DNA of 64,000 bases from Bacillota bacterium (lineage in GTDB: Bacteria; Bacillota; Desulfitobacteriia; Desulfitobacteriales; JAJXUE01): the NCBI GenBank assembly GCA_021783135.1, contig JAJXUE010000003.1, forward strand, positions 62,001 to 126,000, read 5' to 3'. Below are positions 38,797 to 47,483 of this stretch, piece by piece. Below the pieces are notes generated by a model. The model was not told where the DNA came from. It ran no database searches and saw only the letters and a program-made list of their open reading frames with translations. The position numbers and the translations under genes are program-made. Numbering within the stretch: position 1 is the stretch's first letter; every line of letters starts with the position of its first letter.

Positions 38797-40641
38797 TTAT
38801 TTGTTATTAGGAAACACTAACGCATTAACAAATTCTTCCTGGAAATTCTGTGAATTCGACAATTCAATATGCGTGGCTTGCTGAGCGATATTTAGCGCCT
38901 GTTCACGTTCCTGCACCGATAGTAGCGCAAGTATGGCACCGTCGCCCGCCGCATTGCCGATTGCCTGGATCCGTTCCGGTGAAACTTGGGGTAACAAACC
39001 GATGTCTAGCGCGCTCGCTTTATTTATATAGTTGCCAAACGCACCAGCTAAAAGAACTTGGTCAATCTCGTCCGAGCTTATGTTCATCTCATGTAAAAGA
39101 ATTTTGACACCAGCTAAAATAGCACCTTTGGCCAGTTGCAGCTCCCGAATGTCTTTTTGAGTCAAAACGATGTCTTCACCGGACACCGTGGATCTACCCC
39201 AAGCTAACACAAATTCGCGACCGTGCTCCTTTTGCCGCAAACGTGAACGTATTTGTTCCGGCAAGTTGGCTAATTGCTCGGGTTTGTAGACAAGCCGACC
39301 GGAACTATCAATAACATGCGCTTTGAGCAGTGCTGCGACAGCATCAATTAAGCCGGAACCACAGATACCGCGCGGAAGGACATTGCCAATAACCGTTAGC
39401 TGCACATCAGTTTCCAAGCTAACTCCTTCGATTGCCCCTTCAGCTGCGCGCATACCGCACTTAATTTCGGCGCCCTCAAAAGCTGGTCCGGCAGCAGTAG
39501 AGCAAGTTAGCAACTTGTTTTGGCCTGCTAAAATCATTTCACCATTAGTCCCAATATCGATCGCCAGCAAGATGCCCGGTCTACTGAGCATATCTGCTGC
39601 CAATGCGACGCCAACAGTGTCCGAACCAACATACCCGGCAATATTCGGTAGCACTGTCACCTTTCCGGTACTCAACATATTTAGGCCTAAAGTACTCGCG
39701 TCAAGGGTGACTGAGGCACGCACCACCGGGATGAATGGGGCGGGAGCTAGATAAGTCGGGTCGAGCCCTAAAAACAAGTGGCTCATTGTCGTGTTGCCAA
39801 CTACAGTTGCTTGATAAATTTCGTGTGAATGAACATTTGCGCTAACGCATAGTTTGTCGATAATGCCGTTTAAGCCTGCAATTACTTTCTCCTGTAATTG
39901 ACGTCGGCCGTCCGGTTCAATGGCCGCAAAGTTTATCCGCGATATAACATCCGCTCCAAACAGGTTTTGCGGGTTGGTCACAGCAGCATGGCCAATTTGT
40001 AGACCACTGCCCAAGTCAATCAGGTAGGCAACAACGGTGGTTGTCCCAATATCAATCGCAAGACCAAAGCAGCGCAACCGCGTGTCTCCTGCCTCCACTG
40101 CCAATACATCTTCTCCGTCGAGCGTGACTGTAATCCTATACTCAGCCTGACGCAGAATTTTAGGCAAGTTGACCGCAACTGCATGATTGAACCGAACGTT
40201 GGGCAGATCTAAGGCGGCAACCAGACGTTCCCAATCGGGAAGTTGGTCCGTAATACTGGGTGGTTGGAGGATAACAAAAACTTTGTGCACACTGGGTGCG
40301 AGCAAAAAATTCTTTTTCAAGGTGTGAAATTCAGTTTTGCGTTGATGCACATCAACCTGTTCGTGCAAAGTTACAATAGTATCTTTAAACAGTGGTCTTT
40401 GACAGGCTAACACCCAACCGGCAGACAATTCGCTGGGTGTCAAAAACTTTGTTTCAATCTTGGTTGCTGTCATGTCACTTGGTTCGAATAGGAGAGCTTT
40501 GCACTTACCGCAAGTGCCCTTGCCCCCACAAGCACTTTCAACTTTAACTCCGGCAACAATGGCTGCCTGCAGAATAGTTTTGCCTGCCTCTACCAGGACC
40601 TTTTTGTTGGCTGGTAAAAATGTTACGCTAATCAACCGCAA
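38797..40641 (-). CDS. RamA/RACE-like corrinoid activation protein (2Fe-2S + ASKHA, DUF4445)
   Basis: ESACGGKGTCGKCKALL 2Fe-2S motif; FGLAIDIGTTTVVAYLIDL; LLAIDIGTNGEMIL; LAGAFGNYI. Confidence 0.9.
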   Translation of the reverse strand: MRLISVTFLPANKKVLVEAGKTILQAAIVAGVKVESACGGKGTCGKCKALLFEPSDMTATKIETKFLTPSELSAGWVLACQRPLFKDTIVTLHEQVDVHQRKTEFHTLKKNFLLAPSVHKVFVILQPPSITDQLPDWERLVAALDLPNVRFNHAVAVNLPKILRQAEYRITVTLDGEDVLAVEAGDTRLRCFGLAIDIGTTTVVAYLIDLGSGLQIGHAAVTNPQNLFGADVISRINFAAIEPDGRRQLQEKVIAGLNGIIDKLCVSANVHSHEIYQATVVGNTTMSHLFLGLDPTYLAPAPFIPVVRASVTLDASTLGLNMLSTGKVTVLPNIAGYVGSDTVGVALAADMLSRPGILLAIDIGTNGEMILAGQNKLLTCSTAAGPAFEGAEIKCGMRAAEGAIEGVSLETDVQLTVIGNVLPRGICGSGLIDAVAALLKAHVIDSSGRLVYKPEQLANLPEQIRSRLRQKEHGREFVLAWGRSTVSGEDIVLTQKDIRELQLAKGAILAGVKILLHEMNISSDEIDQVLLAGAFGNYINKASALDIGLLPQVSPERIQAIGNAAGDGAILALLSVQEREQALNIAQQATHIELSNSQNFQEEFVNALVFPNNK

Positions 40642-40681
40642 AACTCCTTATCCTCGCAAATTTGGCAGAAGACAAACCTAT

Positions 40682-41479
40682 TTAGTCAACCAAACTATCG
40701 TTACGAAATGCTTTTAAAAAATTCCTGCTGAAGCGATCATTGCCCAGCAATAAATTATTAGTGGTAACAGAGGTCATTATTTTGGCGTCAAGGGGGTCAA
40801 GTATCGCGGCATCCATGCCTTGCGCCATGCAGATTGTCAGAAAGTGACGGTTAATCACCTTACGTTTAGGCATGTCATAAGAGATATTACTTAAGCCGGA
40901 TACAGTTTTAACCTTGAACAATCGTTTAATTTCACTCAGACACTGAAAAAACATAACTGCATTGGTATGGCTTACAGCTAAAGGTAACACCAACGGGTCA
41001 ATGTACAGCTTATTTAAGTCATAATTTTTCTGGACTAAAATATTTACTAATTGTTCTGCCAATTGTATTCTTTGCTCTGCAGTTTTAGGAATACCGTTAT
41101 CATCCAGAGTCAGAGCAATTAGCGGACATTGGTATTCCAGCGCTAAGGGCAGTACTGCTTCCAGTCTCTTTTTTTCTAATGATACAGAATTTAGCATGAC
41201 CTTACTCTTGTCGCCGACATAACTGTCCAGTCCTTGTTTGAGCACAGCCGCGTCCGTGCTATCAAGACACAATGGGGTGTCCACGGCTGCTTGTACGGTA
41301 CGTACAAGCCATGTCATGTCCGCTAATTCTTCGCCTTGAGCTGTGTTTAAATCCAGGTAATCCGCGCCAGCTTGTGTCTGATTTACGGCAAGTCCCTTTA
41401 CAGCTTCAACATCCTTGGCATTGAATACCTGCCTGACACTTGGAATTGCACTATTGAGTTTTTCACCGATGATTAACAA
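40682..41479 (-). CDS. Methyltetrahydrofolate:corrinoid methyltransferase-like (pterin-binding, AcsE/MtvA/MtrH-type)
   Basis: MLIIGEKLNSAIPSV, GADYLDLNTAQG, VSGLSNISYDMPKRKVINRHFL. Confidence 0.85.
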   Translation of the reverse strand: MLIIGEKLNSAIPSVRQVFNAKDVEAVKGLAVNQTQAGADYLDLNTAQGEELADMTWLVRTVQAAVDTPLCLDSTDAAVLKQGLDSYVGDKSKVMLNSVSLEKKRLEAVLPLALEYQCPLIALTLDDNGIPKTAEQRIQLAEQLVNILVQKNYDLNKLYIDPLVLPLAVSHTNAVMFFQCLSEIKRLFKVKTVSGLSNISYDMPKRKVINRHFLTICMAQGMDAAILDPLDAKIMTSVTTNNLLLGNDRFSRNFLKAFRNDSLVD

Positions 41480-41527
41480 TTTCCAGGCCTCCTTTTATTA
41501 ACTTATCACTACAGTTATAATTTTAAA

Positions 41528-41546
41528 GGTATAGTTGTATAGACAA
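41528..41546. promoter_or_regulatory. Putative GntR/HutC operator, copy 1
   Basis: ggtatagttgtatagacaa; contains GTATAGAC (HutC-type GTnTAnAC). Confidence 0.65.
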
Positions 41547-41577
41547 GTAAGACTAAAAAATAACACCAACCTCGCAT

Positions 41578-41596
41578 GGTATAGTTGTATAGACAA
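41578..41596. promoter_or_regulatory. Putative GntR/HutC operator, copy 2 (identical 19-mer, 50 bp away)
   Basis: ggtatagttgtatagacaa exact repeat. Confidence 0.65.
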
Positions 41597-41608
41597 ATTA
41601 TTGTTTTT

Positions 41609-41637
41609 ATATTAACAATTTTCTGATTAATAGTCAA
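41609..41637 (-). promoter_or_regulatory. Putative promoter of the corrinoid methyltransferase operon
   Basis: Minus strand TTGACT-N17-TAATAT. Confidence 0.6.
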
Positions 41638-41752
41638 CACCCTGCAACATATTTCTCCCCCATGCACCTAACCGCCATTTCACTCCATTTTAGCGTTAGT
41701 TTGAACGAGTTCACTGTACCTATGATTTAAATTGGAAAGTGTTCTCACTGCG

Positions 41753-42634
41753 CTAGCTTTTAAGCTCCTCTAAGAACACTTCCATGGCATGTGACCCAAA
41801 TGGTTCCTTGTGCCGTAAAATTATAAACTTACGGTGTAAATAAACCTTCTTGCTATTAATAGGGCGAGACAACATATCCCCGGCATTAAGTTCACGTTGC
41901 ACGATTAAACGCGACACAACAGCAATTCCCAGGCCGTTGCTTACAGCTTCCTTGACCCCTTCATTGCTGCTAAAAACATAGGCACGTTTCACCCTCAGCC
42001 CCAGTTGCTTAATCAGGGTATTACTGAATGCCCGTGTGCCTGATCCTGGCTCGCGCATAATCCAAACACAATCCTGTAAATCTTGCACGGTTATTTTAGG
42101 GATTTTGGCCAAAGCATGTCCTTGAGGCATAATCAAAATCATTTCATCGTCCATAAATTCTTCGCACGTTAAACCACTGGTATCCACTTGTCCTTCGACA
42201 ACACCTACATCCAAATGATGGGCGCGTAAATTCTGGAAAATTTCTTCAGTATTGGCTATAGTGACTACGATATCTAAGTTAGGATATTTAGCAGTAGTTT
42301 GAGCCAAAACTTTGGGGAGTATGTACTCGCCAATCGTAAAGCTTGCGCCAATTTTTAAGGTACCGCTTACTACATTGCGTATGCGATTAATATCTTCCAC
42401 GGCTAAGTTATACAAGCGCAGAAGATCTTGAGCATAACGGTACATAATTTCGCCGGATGGGGTTAATTCTACGTGTTTAGAGGAACGGCTGATCAACCTG
42501 GTGCCAAGTTCGTTTTCTAAGTTGCGAATTTGGGAACTCACGCCAGGTTGCGAAAGGTATAATTCATCTGCGGCCCGCGAAAAACTTTTTTCTTCGGCTA
42601 CGGTGAGGAATATTTTTAAGGGGTCAAGCAACAT
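41753..42634 (-). CDS. LysR-family transcriptional regulator (selenium-metabolism/YeiE-like)
   Basis: FLTVAEEKSFSRAADELYLSQPGVSSQIRNLENELGTRL. Confidence 0.9.
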   Translation of the reverse strand: MLLDPLKIFLTVAEEKSFSRAADELYLSQPGVSSQIRNLENELGTRLISRSSKHVELTPSGEIMYRYAQDLLRLYNLAVEDINRIRNVVSGTLKIGASFTIGEYILPKVLAQTTAKYPNLDIVVTIANTEEIFQNLRAHHLDVGVVEGQVDTSGLTCEEFMDDEMILIMPQGHALAKIPKITVQDLQDCVWIMREPGSGTRAFSNTLIKQLGLRVKRAYVFSSNEGVKEAVSNGLGIAVVSRLIVQRELNAGDMLSRPINSKKVYLHRKFIILRHKEPFGSHAMEVFLEELKS

Positions 42635-42786
42635 TTCGTAGGAACCTCCTGTAGAAGCATTATGATTTTAAATCTTTGCTATAAGATATCACGATTGTGC
42701 TAAGCCAGAAGTATAGATATATTAATTGTAAAGCTCTGGTGCAAATTGTGCTATAAATACTAATTAAAAGTTGAAAGGAAGTAATT

Positions 42787-43830
42787 ATGGTAGAAACTAA
42801 TATTAAAAAACCACTATTCATGTCTAATTTATGGCAGTTAGTTCCAGGTATATTCTTTGTGTTTGTACTAGCGCTCGTTGCTAACTGGTTAGGTAATAAA
42901 TATGCGTTAATCGGGGGGGCTGTTTTCGGCATAATAATCGGTATTTTAATCAACAACACGGTGGGTAAACCCAGCCTGACCGTAAAAGGAGTAGCATTTA
43001 CGGGTAAAAAAATCTTGCAGCTAGCGATAATTGTGTTAGGGGCTGGTCTTAGTCTCACTCAGGTGTGGCATACTGGGCTAAGTTCACTTTACGTAATGGT
43101 TTTCACCTTATCCACAGCATTTCTTGCCGCATTCGGCTTTGGCAAGTTAATGCGTATTCCACTGAAGCTTACCACCCTAATCGGCGTCGGTACAGCTATT
43201 TGCGGCGGGTCAGCCATCGCCGCGGTATCCCCCATTGTCGAAGCGGAAGATATGGAAATTGCATATGCTATTTCGACGATATTTCTCTTCAATGTAATTG
43301 CGGTACTGATATTTCCGCCGTTAGGACATCTAATGGGATTTTCGAGCAAAGCCTTCGGGCTGTGGGCGGGAACAGCTATCAATGATACCTCTTCCGTGGT
43401 CGCGGCTGGCTACGCGTATAGCAATACTGCCGGTGCCTATGCTACGATCGTAAAGTTAACCCGCACTACAATGATCATTCCTGTTTCTTTGGTGCTCACA
43501 GCTATTATGGCTCGACATAACAAAATAAAGTTCCAAGCAGAAGAAGCTGCCGTGAACTTTAGTATAGTAAAGATCTTTCCTTGGTTTATTTTATGGTTTC
43601 TAGTTGCTTCTCTTATGAACACTTTAGGATTATTTAGCAAGGCAATGCTGCCGGACATCAACACTGTGGGTAAATTCCTCATTATAATGGCCCTAACCGC
43701 AATCGGCTTGGGTTCGAACTTTAAACAACTGGCCAAAACCGGGATAAAACCGTTATTGTTGGGTTTAATTGTTTGGTTTGTGGTAGCAGCGGTTAGTATT
43801 GCTGTCCAGTTTAGCATGGGGCAAATATAG
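42787..43830 (+). CDS. YeiH/UPF0324 family membrane protein (putative sulfate exporter family)
   Basis: LAIIVLGAGLSL, GVGTAICGGSAIAAVSPIVEAEDMEIAYAISTIFLFN; divergent LysR. Confidence 0.88.
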   Translation: MVETNIKKPLFMSNLWQLVPGIFFVFVLALVANWLGNKYALIGGAVFGIIIGILINNTVGKPSLTVKGVAFTGKKILQLAIIVLGAGLSLTQVWHTGLSSLYVMVFTLSTAFLAAFGFGKLMRIPLKLTTLIGVGTAICGGSAIAAVSPIVEAEDMEIAYAISTIFLFNVIAVLIFPPLGHLMGFSSKAFGLWAGTAINDTSSVVAAGYAYSNTAGAYATIVKLTRTTMIIPVSLVLTAIMARHNKIKFQAEEAAVNFSIVKIFPWFILWFLVASLMNTLGLFSKAMLPDINTVGKFLIIMALTAIGLGSNFKQLAKTGIKPLLLGLIVWFVVAAVSIAVQFSMGQI

Positions 43831-43843
43831 CATTATGCCTATA

Positions 43844-44356
43844 TCACTCGAACGTCACAATTGTTTCAAGTGGTTTGCGCAATTTAGCGTGCCGCTCAGG
43901 TGATGCACTCTCACCCTCAGAATAGCCAATAGCTAAAATATTGATTGGTTCAACACACTCAGGCAAGTTAAATTCCTGCCGGATAACGTCAGGCTTAAAA
44001 TAACATATCCAAACTGACCCCAAACCTAATTCTGTCGCCTGCAGCATCATATGATCTGTGACAATGCTTGCGTCAATGTCTACGGTCTGTTTGGCGTCAA
44101 ACGGACGTTTCCAAGCTTTAGTGTGATCGGCGCATACTATCAGAGCTAGAGGAGCACCATAAAGATTCGTTGCTGTGGCTAGCTTGGCAAGTGCTGCATC
44201 AGATTGAACCACAATTAATTTTTGTGGTTGCATATTAGCGGCCGTAGGGGCAACCCTACCAGCTTCAAGGATGTGCATGAGCTTACTCTCTTCAACCTTT
44301 TGGGTTTGAAATTTCCGCACCGAGTAGCGTTGTTTAGCCAATTGTAAAAAATCCAT
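43844..44356 (-). CDS. Nitroreductase-family protein
   Basis: RYSVRKFQTQKVEESKLMHILEAGRVAPTAANMQPQKLIVV; GLGSVWIC. Confidence 0.9.
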   Translation of the reverse strand: MDFLQLAKQRYSVRKFQTQKVEESKLMHILEAGRVAPTAANMQPQKLIVVQSDAALAKLATATNLYGAPLALIVCADHTKAWKRPFDAKQTVDIDASIVTDHMMLQATELGLGSVWICYFKPDVIRQEFNLPECVEPINILAIGYSEGESASPERHAKLRKPLETIVTFE

Positions 44357-44531
44357 TTGAATCCCTCCATTGTTGCCTGATTTACTTCAAAGTTGTTTCA
44401 GATTCCCTCGTGGGAGATTGCGCCTAGACTTGCTAAAGCCAAGCCTACTATGTATGATGATAACAGTTGGCAAAGCATTGCGCAATGTTTTGCCAAAGTT
44501 GCTAAATCGATATTATTTAGGAGTGATTATT

Positions 44532-45140
44532 TTGGAATTAATGCAGGCAATGCAAGCTCGTAGAAGTATCCGCAAGTTTAAATCCGATCCCGTACCGCAG
44601 GAATATGTGAGCCAATTAATCGAAGCTGCACGTCTTGCCCCATCCGGAACCAATCTGCAGCCTACTCGTTTCGTGGTGGTACAAAGCGAGAAAGCTCGGG
44701 CCGCATTGAACGAGGCCACTCCACTACCGTTTGTGACCAAAGCTCCACTGGTGCTCGCATGCTGTGTTGATACAGATTCTCTCGCGGGTCTGGGCACTCG
44801 CATAGGCGAATTAAAAGAAGCCGGGGCTTTTGTTGATACCCCGCTCGACAAGGCTGATTCCGAAGGTTACAGCAAACGCACCCAAATGGATAAGGCCACA
44901 GCTCAAGCATACTTACGCTTGAATGCCGCTATCGCTATCGACCATATTACATTACGCGCTATCGACTTGGGTCTCGGTACCTGTTGGATAATGATGTTCG
45001 ACCAAGCTAAAGCTAAACAAGCGCTGCAGTTAGGCGATAATTATCATGTCGTGGCGCTTTTACCCGTTGGTTATCCCGACCAAGCTCCGGCGGCGCGGCC
45101 CCGGTTGAGCATCGATGAACTGATCATAAAAGAGCTATAA
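44532..45140 (+). CDS. Nitroreductase-family protein
   Basis: MQARRSIRKFKSDPVPQEYVSQLIEAARLAPSGTNLQPTRFVVV; TTG at 44532 behind taggagtg. Confidence 0.9.
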   Translation: MELMQAMQARRSIRKFKSDPVPQEYVSQLIEAARLAPSGTNLQPTRFVVVQSEKARAALNEATPLPFVTKAPLVLACCVDTDSLAGLGTRIGELKEAGAFVDTPLDKADSEGYSKRTQMDKATAQAYLRLNAAIAIDHITLRAIDLGLGTCWIMMFDQAKAKQALQLGDNYHVVALLPVGYPDQAPAARPRLSIDELIIKEL

Positions 45141-45148
45141 GAAGCATT

Positions 45149-45195
45149 GAAAGCTAAAATCAGACTTACGGGTCTAATTTTAGCTTTCTTTCTAT
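45149..45195 (+). terminator. Rho-independent terminator
   Basis: gaaagctaaaat-cagacttacgggtcta-attttagctttctttct. Confidence 0.8.
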
Positions 45196-45269
45196 TGCAA
45201 TATATTCGGCACAATATTCGACATAAATGTTTGAATTATTTGAAAACAATTTCCGTTGTATTTACTCCT

Positions 45270-45291
45270 AAATGTTAATATGTTAACATTT
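45270..45291. promoter_or_regulatory. Inverted repeat upstream of MFS gene (operator candidate)
   Basis: AAATGTTAA-TATG-TTAACATTT, perfect 9-bp arms. Confidence 0.5.
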
Positions 45292-45452
45292 AGCGTAACC
45301 ATCCTTTCCTCCCACAGTGAGGGTTTAACCCAGACCGAGCTTAGCAAGTTGTTGATCGTTTCTCGGGCAAAAACCTAGTAGAAAGGCATCACGCTCTTAA
45401 TGACTGCCGGGTGAGTCTGGTGGTCCTAAACATTTATAAGGGAGGTACTGCG

Positions 45453-46643
45453 ATGTCAGAAAAAGAACGACTTTGGACCCGTGATTTTCTGTTGATTGAT
45501 TTAACAAGTTTCTTGGTCTTTGCTAGTTTTTACTACCTTTTGTCCACGCTCCAACTCTACGTTGTAAATTTAGGGGGGTCAGTCGCTACAGTAGGTCTGG
45601 TCATGGGGCTTTTTACCTTGGTAGCAGTATCGCTGCGACCGGTGGTTGGCCAGATGCTTGATGCTCGTGGTCGACGGGTCATGCTTTTAGCAGGATTAGT
45701 TATTATCTTGGTATCGTTTATGATTTATCCTCTCATTCATGCCTTGTGGTGGGTATTGCTTATTCGCGTTATCCACGGGATTGGTTGGGCGGTGGTCCCG
45801 GTCGCAGCCAGCACCCTGATCGCGGACGTTGTGCCGGCCAAGCGACGGGGCGAGGCCATGGGCTATTATTCCAACTTCATGGATGTAGCCATGGCCATCG
45901 GTCCATTCATCGGAGTTCTGCTTTTGCAGGCTGGTAGTTTTTCTACCGTATTTTTTGGCGCTGCGATTACCCTTGTTCCGGCATTATTTACAATCGGTGC
46001 CGTGCATGAGAAATACCAGCCGATGCCCGAGCGCCCCAAGAGTCCGCTTTTGAGCCGTCCGGCAATCTTACCCGGACTGGTGATGATGAGCGCTAGCATC
46101 GGGTATGGGGCTGTAGTAAGCTTTCTGCCGACATTAGCTTTACATCGGGGTATCACGGGGCACATTTTCGGCATTTCAGACTATGCCTTTTATTACATTG
46201 TTTACGCCATAACCCTGCTGTTGACGCGAGGTCTTTGGGGCCGACTTTCGGACCGACATGGACGCAAGGCCGCAATTATACCCGGAATGCTGTTGCTGGC
46301 GGCCGGCACGTTAATACTCGCTTTTACCAATTCCCTCCTCCTGTTATTGTTAGTTGGCATCGTGTACGCAGCTGGCTTTGGGTCGGCACAGCCCGCCATA
46401 ATGGCGTGGACCGTGGACCGTGCCGGTCACAGCGGTTGGGGCGCAGCTGTATCCACCTTCTTTATAGCCTTCGATGGCGGGCTTGGTCTGGGAGCTATAA
46501 TCATGGGCGCAGTAATCCAGCACTTTTCCTATCGAGCCAGCTTTTTGGCAGTTACGTTCATTACCCTGCTCGGATTCCTTCTGTATGTATACCAACTCCG
46601 CAAAGAAGAGTTACCTCCGGGAAGCACGTCCCATCAAGCCTGA
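45453..46643 (+). CDS. MFS transporter
   Basis: 12-TM pattern; RPVVGQMLDARGRRVMLLAG, GRLSDRHGRKAAIIPG; ATG at 45453 behind gggaggt. Confidence 0.88.
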   Translation: MSEKERLWTRDFLLIDLTSFLVFASFYYLLSTLQLYVVNLGGSVATVGLVMGLFTLVAVSLRPVVGQMLDARGRRVMLLAGLVIILVSFMIYPLIHALWWVLLIRVIHGIGWAVVPVAASTLIADVVPAKRRGEAMGYYSNFMDVAMAIGPFIGVLLLQAGSFSTVFFGAAITLVPALFTIGAVHEKYQPMPERPKSPLLSRPAILPGLVMMSASIGYGAVVSFLPTLALHRGITGHIFGISDYAFYYIVYAITLLLTRGLWGRLSDRHGRKAAIIPGMLLLAAGTLILAFTNSLLLLLLVGIVYAAGFGSAQPAIMAWTVDRAGHSGWGAAVSTFFIAFDGGLGLGAIIMGAVIQHFSYRASFLAVTFITLLGFLLYVYQLRKEELPPGSTSHQA

Positions 46644-46666
46644 TTATTAAAGCAGCTGGTAATAGT

Positions 46667-46703
46667 TTTAAGGCGCAGAGTTATTTTGACTCTGCGCCTT
46701 AAA
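46667..46703. terminator. Bidirectional terminator
   Basis: tttaaggcgcagagt-tattttg-actctgcgccttaaa, 15-bp perfect arms. Confidence 0.85.
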
Positions 46704-46730
46704 TAGTATTAACTGACTTTCGCCATATAT

Positions 46731-47363
46731 TTAGTAGTATTGGCTGAACAGAGCACCTTGTCTGCCGGTAATTTGATAGCTGCTTCCTTGGTTTAGTAAC
46801 GTCCATTGCACCAGCGTATGCTGTATACCGTTATACACTTCGGAATCTACGGTAATGGTCTTCCCTTTTTGGCTGACAATATATACTTTATCTACATATA
46901 CATCAACATTTGCTGATCCATTAAGCGGAATATAGGTTTGCCCCCAAATAGTAGTCGGATGCAGTGCCTTAAGCATATTTGCGGTAATCGGCGCCGCCCA
47001 AAAAGTTTGAAAATACGCTTTAATGTTGGCCACAGAATCAAACGGCGCAGGTGACAAACCATAGTTTTGCCCGCTTTGCGTTACACTGCTATTTGTGCCT
47101 GCTGTATCCACAACAGTCCAGTATGCCCTTTCGGCTTGGGACACAAAGTCAGCTATGCTGCGCGGGGCCGGCTGTAAAGTATTGGGGACCACGCTAACTG
47201 TTCCGGTGCTAATAATGCTGGCCGGATTAAGCGAAATTGGCGCCAAGTTGCTTGGTACTGTAAGTCCTACGCCGGGAATCGGAATATAGCCCATATAAGT
47301 GCAAACCAAAATCAGAAAAATTATTAGTACCACAGTGATAAAACCGTTTAATGCAGTATTCAA
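46731..47363 (-). CDS. Membrane-anchored extracytoplasmic protein, unknown
   Basis: N-terminal TM helix; TTG at 47363 behind agggggaa; C-terminal segment vaguely IseA/NTF2-like. Confidence 0.6.
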   Translation of the reverse strand: MNTALNGFITVVLIIFLILVCTYMGYIPIPGVGLTVPSNLAPISLNPASIISTGTVSVVPNTLQPAPRSIADFVSQAERAYWTVVDTAGTNSSVTQSGQNYGLSPAPFDSVANIKAYFQTFWAAPITANMLKALHPTTIWGQTYIPLNGSANVDVYVDKVYIVSQKGKTITVDSEVYNGIQHTLVQWTLLNQGSSYQITGRQGALFSQYY

Positions 47364-47483
47364 CCGGTATTCCCCCTCTGGCAATTTTTATTATCTTTCC
47401 ACTGGGCTACCGTATTGTCATTTTTTACTCGCGCCATAATTAACCATCACATGCCAATGTTATGAAGTCAGTAAACCGTATTT

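Noticed and set aside
33390-41479. Cobalamin riboswitch controlling the corrinoid operon
   Set aside because: No recognisable B12-box-like element seen in the leader 41480-41640; the GntR operator explanation fits better.
46235-46702. 155-aa plus-strand ORF overlapping MFS gene and its terminator
   Set aside because: Runs through the 15-bp terminator hairpin and overlaps the MFS reading frame; spurious.
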